Shown one piece after another: positions 21,786 through 34,500 of a DNA stretch of 64,000 nt. The stretch comes from Cricetomys ansorgei. Lineage: Eukaryota; Chordata; Mammalia; Rodentia; Nesomyidae. How positions within the stretch are numbered: position 1 is the stretch's first letter; each line of letters starts with the position of its first letter. The DNA lies in NCBI GenBank assembly GCA_026225945.1, contig JAMJFZ010001258.1, positions 15,728,001-15,792,000 on the forward strand, given 5' to 3'. The position numbers and the translations under genes are program-made. Below the pieces are notes generated by a model that saw only the letters and a program-made list of their open reading frames with translations, was not told where the DNA came from and did not search any database.

Positions 21786-21954
21786 GGAATTTGGGCAGGC
21801 AGCGTAGATATGTGTTTTAACCTAAAATAGTCCAAAGGACAAGTGTGTGGAATAAGAATGGAGAGCAGGTATAGAATGGTTCATGTAGACCAGTTCACAG
21901 GAGTCAATTTGTTGCGCCCTTACTAGGGCTCTGGGAGGAGGGTACTTGCTGTGG

Positions 21955-22170
21955 AAGTTTATTTTCAGAGGGGCTGCCTAGGCCTTGGCATTTTGTATTG
22001 TCTGTAGGTGTTGGATTTCTGTGAGGGATGTTTGATTGCTCATGATCTGCACTAGAGTTCTGAATGAATAAGTCACCTGAGACACCTCAGACGCTTGGGG
22101 TTCCACCGTCCAGGATGGCACTGGCCATGGTAGTGGTTCCCTCTGCTGAGATCTGGCAGAGTTTGAACTT
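21955..22170 (+). repeat. Two-copy dispersed repeat (LTR-like), copy 2
   Basis: Diverged relative of 16571-16850 in the same orientation. The two copies flank Scd3 exon 1 and its promoter. Confidence 0.6.
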
Positions 22171-22414
22171 ATGAGAGCACCTTCTTGTCATCCTTGCTGA
22201 GCCACACAGTAGGCATACAACTACAGGTACTCCCTGGATCCATTTAAAAGAGGAGGAGAGTAAGATGTGGAGAGGTCGAAGAGCTTGGCCATGGTTGCAC
22301 CAGTGCTTGTGGGGAAGCTGAGTTGGTACAGAATGTATTTCTCACAGTTCTGGAAGCTGATGTTCTAGATCAGAGCTTGTGCTACGTTATATAAATAGAG
22401 TTCAATCTTAAAAA

Positions 22415-22630
22415 ATAGATTTACTCCTTTTATGCATCTGAATGTTTTCCCTGAATGTATGCACGTGCACCATATGTGACCTTGGTACCTGAGGAGGTCA
22501 GGAGAAAGCATCTGATCCCCTGGAATTGGAGTTACAGATGTAAACTGCCATGTGGGTGCCGGGAACTGAAGTCTGGTCCTCTGCAAAATCAACCAATACT
22601 TTAAACCCCTGTGCCATCTCTACAGCCCAA
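22415..22630 (-). mobile_element. B3-type SINE, antisense
   Basis: CCTGGAATTGGAGTTACAGA, GGTGCCGGGAACTGAAGTCT and CTGTGCCATCTCTACAGCCC. Confidence 0.85.
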
Positions 22631-22734
22631 TAGGACACTGGCTTATTTATGTGATCTCAACAGTGTAATGTAGTTTTAGATAAAGGAAAAAACAAAAACA
22701 ACAAACACCAGCCTGAACTCCTAGCTCTGAAACC

Positions 22735-22855
22735 TGTTGAGATGAGATACCAGCTTACCCTTGGTCAGTTTACTCTGCGTGCTTCCTTTCATCGTCTGTG
22801 TGATGGGAATAAGACTTTATTTTGCAAGTTTGCTCTGACGGATTAATAGACTGGT
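22735..22855 (+). mobile_element. MIR SINE
   Basis: CTTGGTCAGTTTACTCTGCG, CCTTTCATCGTCTGTGTGAT and GGGAATAAGACT follow the MIR core. Confidence 0.5.
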
Positions 22856-23284
22856 ACAGAGTTAGAAGCCCCGTGAGTGGCGATTGTTATTATTACATTT
22901 ACACACAGACCCCTTTATGTAGTTTTCAAATTGCTCCATTGTTTTACCTGGAATGTCTTTCTCAGACTTAAATCCCCTGGCCTGTGCAGCATAATCTAGG
23001 TCAACGTGCTCTTCTCTTCCCAGTTCCCTCCTTCCCTTCCTTCTCCCGTCTCCCGTCTCTCTCTTGCTCTCTCTGCTGTTGTTTCTGGAGATCTCATCAT
23101 CTAACGCCAGCCCAGCATGGCCTTTCATACACACTCTTCCCGCGCCAGCCTCTCCAGTGCCAGGACTAGAGGTGTGTAGCACCTCCACACCCAGCTTTCT
23201 CACCGATCTCTGCGCTTGATCTTGGCCACAGGGTGAAGGCACAGCGATGCCTACTGATTTCTAAACACACTCCCCATCTCTTAG

Positions 23285-23727
23285 TCATTGTTCTATTGCT
23301 GTGAAGAGACATCATATGACCATGGCAACACTTATAAAGGAATCATTCAGTTGGTGCTGGCTTACAGTTCAGAGGTTTAGTCCGTTGACATCATGGCGGG
23401 GAGCATGGCAGATGCAGGCAGACATGGTGCTCGAGAGTAACTGAGAGCTCTACCTCTGGATCGGCAGCAAGCAGAGAGACAGAGACACAGACACAGAGAG
23501 ACAGAGAGACACAGACACAGAGAGACAGAGAGATAGAGACAGAGACACACAGAGAAACAGAGACGAGACAGAGAGTGAGCCACTGGGCCTGGCTTGAGTT
23601 TCTGACACCACAAAGCCCACTGCAGTGACACACTTCGTCCAACAAGGCCACACCTCCTAATCCTTTCAAATAGTTCTAGCTGTTATGAGCCTATGGGGGC
23701 CATTTTCACTCAAACCACCACATCAAC
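23285..23727 (+). repeat. Rodent dispersed repeat with internal CAGAGA expansion
   Basis: TTCTATTGCTGTGAAGAGAC at the start and AACAAGGCCACACCTCCTAA to CTCAAACCACCACA at the end; same family as 47096-47490. A (CAGAGA)n-like array occupies about 23466-23576 in its middle. Confidence 0.75.
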
Positions 23728-23812
23728 TGACTTCCACTCTGCTCATTCCATAAAAATATTACTCACCACCTGCAAACTTTATTCATAGGTATATACTCTA
23801 CAGAAATGAAAA

Positions 23813-23843
23813 CAGACACACACACACACACACACACACACAC
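23813..23843 (+). repeat. (CA)n microsatellite
   Basis: About 15 CA units. Confidence 0.95.
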
Positions 23844-24235
23844 AGCAAAGGTTATGTTTTAAATTGTGATTACTGTGCCTATAAAACAAGGCTAGCTAAC
23901 CGCCTGGAAGGTTGGGTCAGGACTGTTAGATCCTAAAGTACCAGACACGCTTAGTTACTTGTAGGTGGGAGACACCCAGACAGGAAGTGCATCAGGATGC
24001 TTCCTACTGATTTTGCCTGGGGGAAGTACGTAGCCTTCTGGGTTTTGCCTTTTTGAGCACCTGTGCCACAGGACTTGGTACCATTCTGTGCGAACTCCGG
24101 AGGTGGCAGGGTCGCTCCATGGGAACCTCGGAATGGACCTGGTCAGGGTCCGCCTTTCTGGCCAGTATTTAAAAGTTTAATGAAAGCTCCCTTCAAATTT
24201 GACTCAGTTGTGGTGTTCTTATTCTAAACCAGTGG

Positions 24236-24440
24236 GATTTACAATACAACTGTGTCAATGAATTTAATAACACCCCAAAATGGAAGCAACACAAGCCTTC
24301 ATCCACTGAGTAGAGAACAGTGATAAATGGTAGGTCCCCATAATAAAGTATTATTTGGTCATAAAATGGGACATATGCTAAAACATAAACGGGCCTTGTT
24401 AGACAAATGACAATTGGAAGAAACCAGACAGACAGACACA
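24236..24440 (+). mobile_element. L1/HAL1-type fragment, sense
   Basis: AAAATGGAAGCAACACAAGC, CATCCACTGAGTAGA and AAGTATTATTTGGTCATAAA follow the L1-family 3' ORF2 pattern. Confidence 0.5.
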
Positions 24441-25520
24441 CACACACACATACACACTGCACAGTTGGGTTCATAGGAAATGTTCAGAAAGGTGACTTTA
24501 CAGAGACAGAAATTAGATTAGAAGTTACTGGAAACTTAGAAGGTAGGAGGTGGTGCTGGCTGTAGGTGATGGCTAAGGGCTAGAGGGTTTCTTTGACAGT
24601 GTGGGGATTCATCTATGACAAAACTAAATGTCATTACATTGTTCCATTTAAATAGCTGAATCCTATGGTATAGAGATTTTATCTCAAATAAATAAATAAA
24701 CACAAAAATTCTCCCAGCTAGTGTTGGTGCAGCCATTTCAGATGATGAAATGCTGTCAATTTGCTTAAATAGATGAGCACACTGAGATTCATTGTTAGGC
24801 AAGTAGCCACACGGATTTCCCCATCCATACTTGGCCTCGTGGCACCTGGACCAAAAGTCAGAGCTGGAGACACTGCCTCATCACCTCATGGCAGAGGGCG
24901 GCGTAGGGAAGGGGTGATGGGAGCCAGAGCTGCTCCTGCCCCAGGCCAGTCTCAGCCAGTTCTCTGGGTAAGAAGAGACACAAAACATGGACTCCTGGGG
25001 TTGTGAGCTTTTCCATATCCAGCGACCCCAGCTAAGTCCCAGACAGCTGACAGCCAGGAGAGATGGTGCACATGCCAGCGTGCCAGGGAGAGCGGCCGGC
25101 TCTCACAATGTGGCTCTTGTCACACCACACACTTCGCCACAGTCCTCCCTAGCTTGCCAGGGTCTGGTGGACATGAAACGCTCTGAAGGTTTTTGGGGTG
25201 GTCATGGTAAGAACAAGACCACGCTGGTGACAAACACACTGTCCACACTAGGATAGAACTAGACCAAAGTCTCACAGCAATAGAGCTGAGTAACCAACCC
25301 AACAAGGGAGCTAACGGGCTTGCTGACCTGTGCTTTTGGTTGTGATGGTCCACATGGGTTGTCGTGCGGTGGGAAGTCCTCCCGGGAGTTGTCTGTTCAA
25401 CAACTGTCAAATGGCTCCTGCCCATAGGCACCACCCCAGTCTTCTGGTGCTGCTATAATGGGGCTGTGTGGACACGGCCAGTTCTCCTGTCACTAAGAGA
25501 CACTGTCCACACAGTGGACC

Positions 25521-25745
25521 TCAGAGTTCTCAACCCGTGGGATGCGACCCCTTTGGGGGATCGAACAACCCTTTCACAGGGGTCATCCAAGACCATCTGC
25601 ATATCAGATATTTACATTTATGATTCATAACAGCAGCAACATTACAGTTTTGAAGTAGTGATGAAATGGTCATATGGTTGAGGGTCATCACAACATGAGG
25701 AGCTGTGTTAAAGCGTCACAGCCCTAGGAAGGTTGAGAGCCACTG
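25521..25745 (+). mobile_element. hAT-type DNA transposon remnant (URR1-like), copy 2
   Basis: Same family: TCTCAACCCGTGGGATGCGA at the left and GGAAGGTTGAGAGCCACTG at the right, with the GGGGTCATCCAAGACCATC core. Lies between Scd3 and Pkd2l1. Confidence 0.88.
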
Positions 25746-28045
25746 GGCGACCTTACCCTGAAGCGTGAGCGGACCGCATAGGGATGCTTTGGGAAGATGT
25801 GAAGTCGGCCTGTGCTTTAAGAACGCAATCGCAAAGCCTCTACATTCTAGGGTTTTAGCCCCGAAACAGTCCTTCAAATCTGGAGGAGCAATGGTTTTCA
25901 ACACTCTGTAGACAGTAAACTAGTCTCAGTCAGTCCTTGTTCAGAGACATACTCCTGGTGAATTAGGGAGCTAGCAGATAGATAGATCCAGGAGTTTTGT
26001 TCAAATTTACATCAGTCTGAGCTCAGAGGCAGCCTGAGCCTGAGGCTTTCCCAATCCACACTGTTTGCCCTTTCTAACAGGAAGAGTCAAGAGCCCGTTG
26101 GACTTGAGAGCTTAGAGAAATATAAAACAAAAACCATCATGACATTTCTATTTGATTCGTGACTTCTTGAGTAAGTTTAAACACCGGAGGGACGAGGGTG
26201 CCTTCTGAGATTTCTCAGCCTGTTCTGCATAGCCTGCCCCAGAGGCGGTATGGTCTGATCGACCCAGGAGGAAAAGGACTCAGTGCTGTGCAGGGGAAGC
26301 AGTTGATGGGTTCCAGGTTGGTGACTACGGTTGAAGCAGAGGTCTGGAGTTCTCGGAATGGGGAGACTTGTCACATGAGGAATGTCCTCAAGTCCATTCG
26401 ACCCTGCTGATCACACGCCTGCTCCAGAATTCAGGATTACCCAAGGGAATGGGAAACCATATCTCCTCTCTCTGCTTCCCGGGGACCACACTGTCGCCAT
26501 CCCATCCCAGGGTCCAATTTTACAAGTGTGGAGTTGGCTCTTGGCTGAGAGGCAGCAGCCCCCCCATCCCCCGTTACTCAGCTGATCTAACGCAAGGTGC
26601 TCCCCCTCCCCTCCCTCAGGATGCCCAGCTCCTCACCCTCTTCCCCAGGGAAAACAGGCGCCTCAGTGCATCCTGCTGGCTGGTCCAGAGGAGAGATGGG
26701 CACTTGTCCTTCTAGGAGGGTCAGGCAGTCCTCAGACTGTGCGGGGAGTCACCCCTTTCCAGTGTCCGGGCCTTGGACAGGAAATTCATATGACAGGTTC
26801 AGGGGCACGACAGCCACCTTTTCTTCCCTGTCTTAGAACTTTGGGCACAGAGGGGCAGAGACTAGACCAGGTCAAGATCTCCCTCTGGGAGTATTCAAGG
26901 CTGGAGATCTCCTCCAGGCTGCCAATGCTTTGCTAAAGTTGAAGATGGACTTCAAGCCTGTGTGGCTGAAGTAGCCCGTGGCAAAGATCCATGCTTTGAA
27001 GAGTCCCCTGCAGCCACTTTGGATGAACAGCACCCACACTTACCGCACCACCATGTTTTGGGGCATAGCTCTTGCTCATAAACAAACCTGGGTGGGTGAG
27101 CAAAGGGTAGAGCTGGGCTCTAGCAGGCACATGATCAGAGCTCCATGACTTAAATATTCTACCACATCCCTGTCTGTCTTCCCACAAAGTCCCTGCGGGA
27201 CACAGGGTAAGGCTACCATTCAGAGTCTATTCAGAAGCCGAGGAAGGGGCCGTGCAGACCAATCTCAAAGGCTCCCGTTCTCACTTCCTGCTCACACTTA
27301 CAGTTCTAAGCCTAGTGCTAAGTAATGTCCCAGGAAAAGATGGCCAGATCATCTGGAGCAGAGGGCTTCTCCCTCTAAAGGTCCCAAGTCACTTCACCTC
27401 TGCCCTAGGCTCCGTGATATGTCTTCCCTGACAGACCACAGCCTGTTTACCCAAACCGAGCCCCACATTCTCAATATGTACATCTCTATACATATTGTGT
27501 CACCTATAAGCCATGAAGCCAAACTTCAGGAAAACAAAGCCAACCTGGAACTTTGCAGTTCTTTTCTTGTTCCTACCACCAGCAGAGGCCATCTCTTAAG
27601 ATTTGAGTTCTTCCCTGGCCTCTGTCTTTCATTGAGCTATAAGGGTGCAGTGGGAGCCTCTTCCTCCCATGGCTAGGGGACATGCGGAGGCCTAAGAGCC
27701 CCTGACTGCACTGGTGGGGAGCAACACCACCCAGCCCTATCCTTGATCTTCACCCCAGCCCATGTCATTCCTTTCAGGAGCTTTTCAAAGTGGATGTTAG
27801 CTCAGACCCACCTCAGAGTTCTGCAGCCTTCCCTTCCCCTGGCTTCCCGACTGCCATTTGATAACTCAAGGATGAGAAGTCTGGACATAACCATTCCAGG
27901 CCACATCTGACCCCAGCACCTCTCTTGGTCTCCCCGACTCCCACCATCTGCACAGCATCCTCACCCACCTTTCTCTCCTCTCCTTACATCCCAATTCCAG
28001 TTCCCTTACAATTCCTTTCCTTTTGTGTCCTGGTTCTTGCAGAGT

Positions 28046-28110
28046 GAGATGGAGAGGGAGGGAGGGAGAGAAAGAGGGAGGGGGCAGGGGAGGAGGGGGT
28101 GAGAGACAGG
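28046..28110 (+). repeat. Purine-rich GA tract upstream of Pkd2l1 exon 1
   Basis: Imperfect (GGGAGA)n tract about 200 bp upstream of the start codon. It could affect promoter structure; no clear TATA box is visible for Pkd2l1. Confidence 0.6.
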
Positions 28111-28310
28111 ATTGATGACCATCCCCTTCCTGCTCCCTCCCCTAGGTGAGATCAGCTCCCCCACCCAGACAGGAGGCACAGGCTGAATGTGAGCAGCTGC
28201 TCTCAGACACCGTCCCCTTGGCCCTCTGCTGCCAGTGTCAGGCTGGCCTTTGTCCCTGTGTCTCCCATGAGAGTGGGCACCTGTGGTGCCAGGTCCCCAC
28301 CTCCTTCCCC

Positions 28311-28533
28311 ATGAATATTATGGAAAGTCCCAAGAGGCAAGACCTGCAAAAACTGGGGAATGGAGCCTGGGACAATCCTGCCTTCAGCAGCCCTCCTTCC
28401 CCAAATGGGACCCTGAGGATCTGTACTGTCTCCAATGGGGCAGTCCCCCAGCCTCAACCCAAGAAGCCTGAAGACAGACCCCAGAGAAACCTGATGTCCA
28501 GCTGCTGCTTCCACTTCGGCCACAGCATCAGAG
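28311..28533 (+). CDS. Pkd2l1: Pkd2l1 coding exon 1
   Basis: Starts ATG AAT ATT ATG GAA AGT (MNIMESPK), matching the recalled mouse start MNSMESPK. It encodes the cytosolic N-terminus with a palmitoylation-type cysteine pair (SSCCFHF). Ends in phase 1 at AGA G before GTACCG. The frame stays open upstream to about 28146 but contains no earlier ATG, so 28311 is the best start. Confidence 0.93.
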
Positions 28534-31500
28534 GTACCGGGCATGAGGAGGGTTCTCCTGGCTTATTAGAGTCAGAATAGGGACCTTCTCAAGGTTTGAG
28601 AGGGTGCAAGTGACCCAAACAAGAGGAAATCTCAGTGTCGCGATTTGCTTGTGTTAAGGTGGCTTACCCCAGTCCACAGAGGCCAGTCTCCTGATCTGCC
28701 AGAAAGGCCATTTGGCACAGTTATCGCTTGGGGACCCAGAGGGTATGGGGGAGCTTGGTACATGGAGGACTGAAGTAAAGAGGCTCTCGAACACCCCACC
28801 TGTAACAGATGCCCACCCCTTCATGGGTTCCCTCTGATCCAGTATCCTCACCCTGACCCCATGGGGACTTTGTAGGAAAACAGGCAGGGGTGGGGGTGGA
28901 GTAGGCAAGTCCAGGGTTATGGGATGGGCAAGGCTGGGCCTGGTGGAGATGGGGTGAGCTCTTGGGACAGCTAGAAGTGGATAACTGGAAAGATGTGCTG
29001 TTGGGGACTCTGGCCATCTTTCCTGCCCTTAGGACTCTGGGGAACAACACTGACTGAGAACACCACCGAGAACCGAGAGCTCTATGTCAAGACCACCCTG
29101 AGGGAGCTTGTGGTGTACATCGTGTTCCTTGTGGACATCTGTCTGTGTGAGTAGCCACTGTCCTACGGACATCTGCCAGTGAGAGGAACACGTGTGGCAT
29201 GTGTGCAAGCAGTGCTTGAACAGCCATGTGAGGCGCGTGGATCCTGAGAATTTTGCACGCACGTCAATATATAACTGCTGTGGCTTTCCCACGCTGAGTC
29301 CGGTGGAAGAAACCCAGTTGATGGAAAACTTGTTAACAAAAGGAGATTTCTCTCTAATTATTGGATAGCACACTTTTCAAGTTCAAGTACCTAATGCTAA
29401 GCCTGTTGCGTTGACAGTGGGAAACATTTAACCCTTTGTAAAGGGTGGAGGGGCCCCCGTTTTGTTCGGTGGGTTTTGTGTGATTTGGTTATTATGCTGT
29501 GCCTCACCCATGCTTCTTTAGTGGAAGAAAATGATTCGGGTCTTAGAGAGTTACTGAGCAGGAGGTTGGGGTTCAGTGGGGTGGCCTTGCCTGTGGGAAA
29601 GCCTGTTCCACAATTGCAACTGGGCAGTCTCTGTGGACACTAGCTGGGGAGCTTTGGTGTCCAGGTTCAGAGAAGGAAGTAGAAAGACCACAACGTAGAC
29701 TGTGGAAAGATGGCGTCAAAAACACGCCAGGCGAGAAACAGCTGGAGCACACAGAGGTTGATAGGCCCATGGGGAGGGAACTGATGCTGCATTCCATTAA
29801 AGCCGCCCTGTCCCTTAAGACTTGTACAGCGAGTGGTTTCCCCTCTTACAGCGTGCTTTCGGTGTGACTGTGTGCATCCAGCTTGCACCTCCGACGGCAG
29901 CACCTCCCTAAGTAGTTGGTGTCTGCCCTCTTGGAGGCTCTCTGCTTCTCAGGATGCACAAATCATCGGCAAGAGAAAGCGAAGGCCTGATAATGGAGGT
30001 GTGGACAGGAACTGTCACCTGTGCCAGCCACCAGTAGTTGTGCACCCCTCTGGTGGCTGAGCAGGTGCACTGGCTTGGGCCTACCGTGTGCTGCTTGGGA
30101 GCATTTCCCTCCTACAGCAGGCAGTGTAGCGTGAGGCAGAGGTGGTGGGACAAGGGCTGTGGCCCCATTCAACCCTTTGAGCACGTGACTGCCAGAGACT
30201 GGTTTGTTGATGTGTTGATTTTCTAATGCCACCACCTGTTAGGACAGGAGGCTCCTCCCCCTCCTTAGGCCCGGTAACATCAGCCAAAGCTCATGACTAA
30301 AGCCCTTCTCTGCAAACAACCGTCACCCAGCTACACAAGCTCAGGAACAAGGTTAGGAGATTTCCAACTCTCCAGAGTCGCCGTGAACCATCCTGAACTC
30401 CTGGGTTTGGGGCTGACGGGAGGAAGCTCGAGCCTTGTCTCTTATCTCTAGTTCTTGTGAGCTCACTGCTCTGATTAGAGCCGATGGTTGGGAGCTAGCT
30501 GGATTTGCATCCTAGGCTGAGCTCACTTACTGTCAGAGCATCCTAGGGGATGATTCAGACGGTGGTGCAAGTCAAGGACACAGATGATTCAGAATCACTT
30601 CACTATGGCGCCTCCCACAGGGTTCCATCTGGCATCCCACCAGCCCCACGCTGGGGGCACCCATGAGGGTTCAGTCATTTCACAAGAAGCCAATTCTACC
30701 TTGGACAGCTCTACCTCCTTCCATCTATGGAGCCCTTTCTCTGTGCCAGAGAAAGATCGGACAGAAGGCATAGACTTGCCTTTCTGCCCCAGAAGCTAAC
30801 CTCATTTCTAGAACTTTCTTTTGCGCTTCTCGGTTACTCTCCAGAGTGGCAGCCTCTGAGCACTGAGTGACTGTGTAGTGCTCATTTGTTCTCCAGCCCA
30901 GGAGTTTCCTTTCTCTCATGAAAGGAGTCTGTGCCACATAGTGACCAAGGGTAGCTTATGTAAGATGGAAGTCTGGGCTCTCAATTTACACAGATTAAGG
31001 TCAAAACACTTCATTCTGCCATTTACCATGTGGGGACCCTGGAGTACTTGCTTAACTTCTTTGAATCTCAGTTTCCCCTTCTGTACCTATCCTACCTAAC
31101 AGGATTATGTGGCCATTGTACGGGCCCTTTGCTCAGCCTAGCATGCAGTGACGACAGTTTCACGCTCACCGTCTGGTTTGCCTATCCCAGCCCTGACCTT
31201 GATGCCCTTTACTGAAGAAATGTACCAAGGGGCATCTGACTGACCCAATGCCCTGTGGCATCATGCTCCTGTTGTAAGCAGACGTGTTATGACTTGGCAG
31301 CTCCCACAGATCTGAGTTCTCTCCCTCCTGCACACAGCTACCTATCTGCCCCCCTCCCTACTGCCCAAACACAAGACAACCTGTGAATTACGATCTTATC
31401 CTAGATAGGCCACATGGTACGGGACTCACACACACAACACCCCCCAAAACCTATTAGCTTTCTCTAAACTGAAGGGTCCGAAACTCCTGCCTCTCCCTCT

Positions 31501-34500
31501 GCCCTTACCCCTACCCTCATGGCTGCCTGTAGCTAAGATGCATTTCCCTTTCCTCATGATGCACTTCCTTAGACCTGAAATCTTGCTTTCCTACTTCTGG
31601 CCCTGAGGCTGTGAGTCTCCTGACAGAGTTTATCTGAAACTTCCCTTCTACAAACTTGCCGTTTGATAGGTTGTAACAAAATTACTTCTGGAGACATCGG
31701 GCAGGAGGAATGCCCTTGATCTCTGGAAGTAATTACGTTTTTGGGTCCTCTAGTACAATTATAAAGCTTTCACACAGTTCCCTAGACTGGTTTTAAAAAT
31801 AAATAAGAGCAAAAATCTTTTAAGAAAGAAGTCAGTGTGAAACGTTATGTACAGCGTGATTCTAATGACGTGTCTTTCGGGAAGAGACTGGGAGCCAGCA
31901 ATGGCTGCCAGGGGTTGACGGTGGAAAGAGACAAACAGGGGAAGAGGATTCTGAAAATACTCTGAGTGATTTCCATGTGTCAGTTACACAGTGTCGGGTT
32001 CATCGCAGAACCGGTGTATCTCTCTGGTTGGGGTTTTCATACACGGAATGGCTGTGTTTACCCGAGGGCCAGAGGAGCATAGGAAATCTCTGTGTCTTTG
32101 ATTCAATTTCACAGTGAACCTAAAACTCCTATAAAAACAAAATCAGGCTGAATGTGGAGACGTACATCTTTAATCCCAGCACTTGGGAGGCAGAGGCAGG
32201 AGGATGTCTGTGAGTTTGAGGTTAGCCTGTTCAAAATCGGATATTCTCATTTATAATTTTTGGTATTAAGTAGGTATAAGATGACACAATGATCTGCCTC
32301 AATTTTCTTGTCTTTGATTCGTAGTGGGGACAGACAGTTTGCTTATGTCTTACTTTGTAATTCATATCCATTTTGTATAAATTGCATAAGTCAGACTTTG
32401 TTTGCATGGAGGGGAGGGAGATTTTAGAAGAGAAGAATTAAACTCTTGATGGGAACCACCTACGAGGGCCTTCGTTATCAAAAACTGGAATTCTGGGAGT
32501 GTAAAGAGTAGCCAGTCAAGCTGGAGACCATCTGTACAGCACTTGGGCCTGGGATGAGCCCCAGGGAGCTAACTATTGCAGACAGCCATGCTGACCCAAA
32601 CGGATGACCATTTGGTGACTCATTTGGCTAACGCGGAGCTATCTTCTTTAGGCAGGCAACATGAGGGAGCCATCAATCTCCCCTTAATGTCATCATGCAG
32701 CCCTGGAACCCCCAAAGAGCAGTCAGGCATATGACCTCACTCGACAACAACAGCAAATCTGTATGGGATAGATATCATTATTTCCATGCCACAGATCAGG
32801 GAAATGTCATTCTTGTCATTATGAATAGTGAAGGAATGATCAGTCATCCAGAAGACTCATGTTAGTGGAGTGTCCTGTCTCACTATTGTCCAGCAGAGAA
32901 GTGTGGGGAGTGAATGATGGTGCTGCTCCTCTGCCTCCCCACATCCCACCCTGCTATTTATGAAAGAGCTCCCAGCCTTTGTCTTCTTGGACGGATGATT
33001 GTGGTCTTTTGTTAATGGAGGAAACACTGAAGTCCTTTGTGTAGAAACAATGGCTATTTGTTTTAGGAAACATTATTGTTATCTCAAAGGATCACCTGGG
33101 ACTGTCCCTAAATAGAGAGGCTCTGAGCCATGACCTAGGCTGGGTCTGGTCACCATGGAGTTGGGGGAGGAGTTCAGAGACTCTCAGCCTTTCATAACTC
33201 ATGTCTGCCCATCAATAAATGTGGGCCGCTTGCTCCTTGTCATTGCTGGCCATAGAGAAGTGTGTCTGCCTCCCCTCACTGCTTAAAAAAAAACAAAACA
33301 AACAACATTTGTTTATATATTTGGGGGTACCCGTGGAGATGAGAGCATAACCGTATAGTCGGTTCTCTCCTTCCACCATCTGGGCTCTAGGGACCAGACT
33401 CAGGTTGTCAGACTTGGTGGAGTCCCCCTTGCCCGCTGAGCCGTCCCTCCAAGCCTCCATTCTGCGTTTCTCAGTAGGATTCAAGGATCATGTAGGCTCT
33501 TACATCACCAGCATATTAGGAAAAATTGTCTTTCTTAACTATACATTCCTAGAATTGATGAAGAAGGAAACAATATATGTGGGAGGTCCAGCTAGGGTCT
33601 GTAGGTGAGCCCTTGTGTGTGTTACGATGGTGTAAGTTAACTGGTCATACGGGACCATGACACCAGGGAATGGAAGAAGCATGGCCTGGGATAAGGCCAC
33701 CCGGTTCAAGTAATGGCCTATCAAGTATTAGCCAGGGAAATTAGGATACTTCAATCTCCTTGAGCCTTGATCGCCTACTCAAGAAAGGCTGATCTGCCTC
33801 CCCGAACTTGGTAGAAAACAAAGAAAATACTTAATGCCTGCATTAGGCTCTCAACAAATCACAGTTCCTATTTGACATCAAGGCACAAGTGAGGAAGGCA
33901 CTGACATCTCCAAACTCTGGCTTGTTATAGGTGAGTTCAAGCTCTGACACCACTGTCAGTGCTGGACAGAAAGGAGATTGCTAGTATCATAGGGACTAGC
34001 CTGAGCACTTCCTCTGCTGCTACCCTGCAGCCGGACCCTGAGCAAAGCACAGGGACTGAACTATACGATTCGCAGACGACTCTGCCCATGAGTGAAAGGA
34101 CTGGTGTTTAAGGTTCAAGAGGGACACTGAGACAGATTATCTTTTGGTGTAAAACAATTTATTAGGGTCGGAGAGGTGGCTCAGCAGTTAAGAGCACTGA
34201 CTGCTCTTCCAGAGGACCCGGGTTCAATTCCTAGAAGCACGTGACACCTCACACCTGCAACTGCAATCCCAGAAGATCTGACACCTCTTCTGGTCTCCAA
34301 GGGCGCTGAATGCTTATGTTGTGTGGATAGACATGCAGACAAAACATCCATACACATAAAATAAAGATAAATATAATCCCCAAAATTAAAAGAAAACTTA
34401 AGAGGTTTATTAGGAGAGTATTAACACTCTGGACAGACAGACAGTCAGACAGCTGCATGATGGAGGCTCTGAGGAGCTGGTGTCATAAATAGACAGAATG

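Larger units (their letters stand above)
21130..28145. other. Scd3-Pkd2l1 divergent intergenic region
   Basis: About 7 kb holding an ID-like SINE, an LTR-like element, a B3 SINE, a MIR, two microsatellites, an L1 fragment, one hAT remnant and unique sequence. No additional exon is recognised. 25,750-28,040 contains no repeat I can name and may hold Pkd2l1 regulatory sequence. Confidence 0.5.

Noticed and set aside
34165..34250. tRNA gene, because of A- and B-box-like motifs
   Set aside because: The boxes belong to a B2/B3 SINE with an A-rich tail; there is no cloverleaf and no acceptor-stem pairing.
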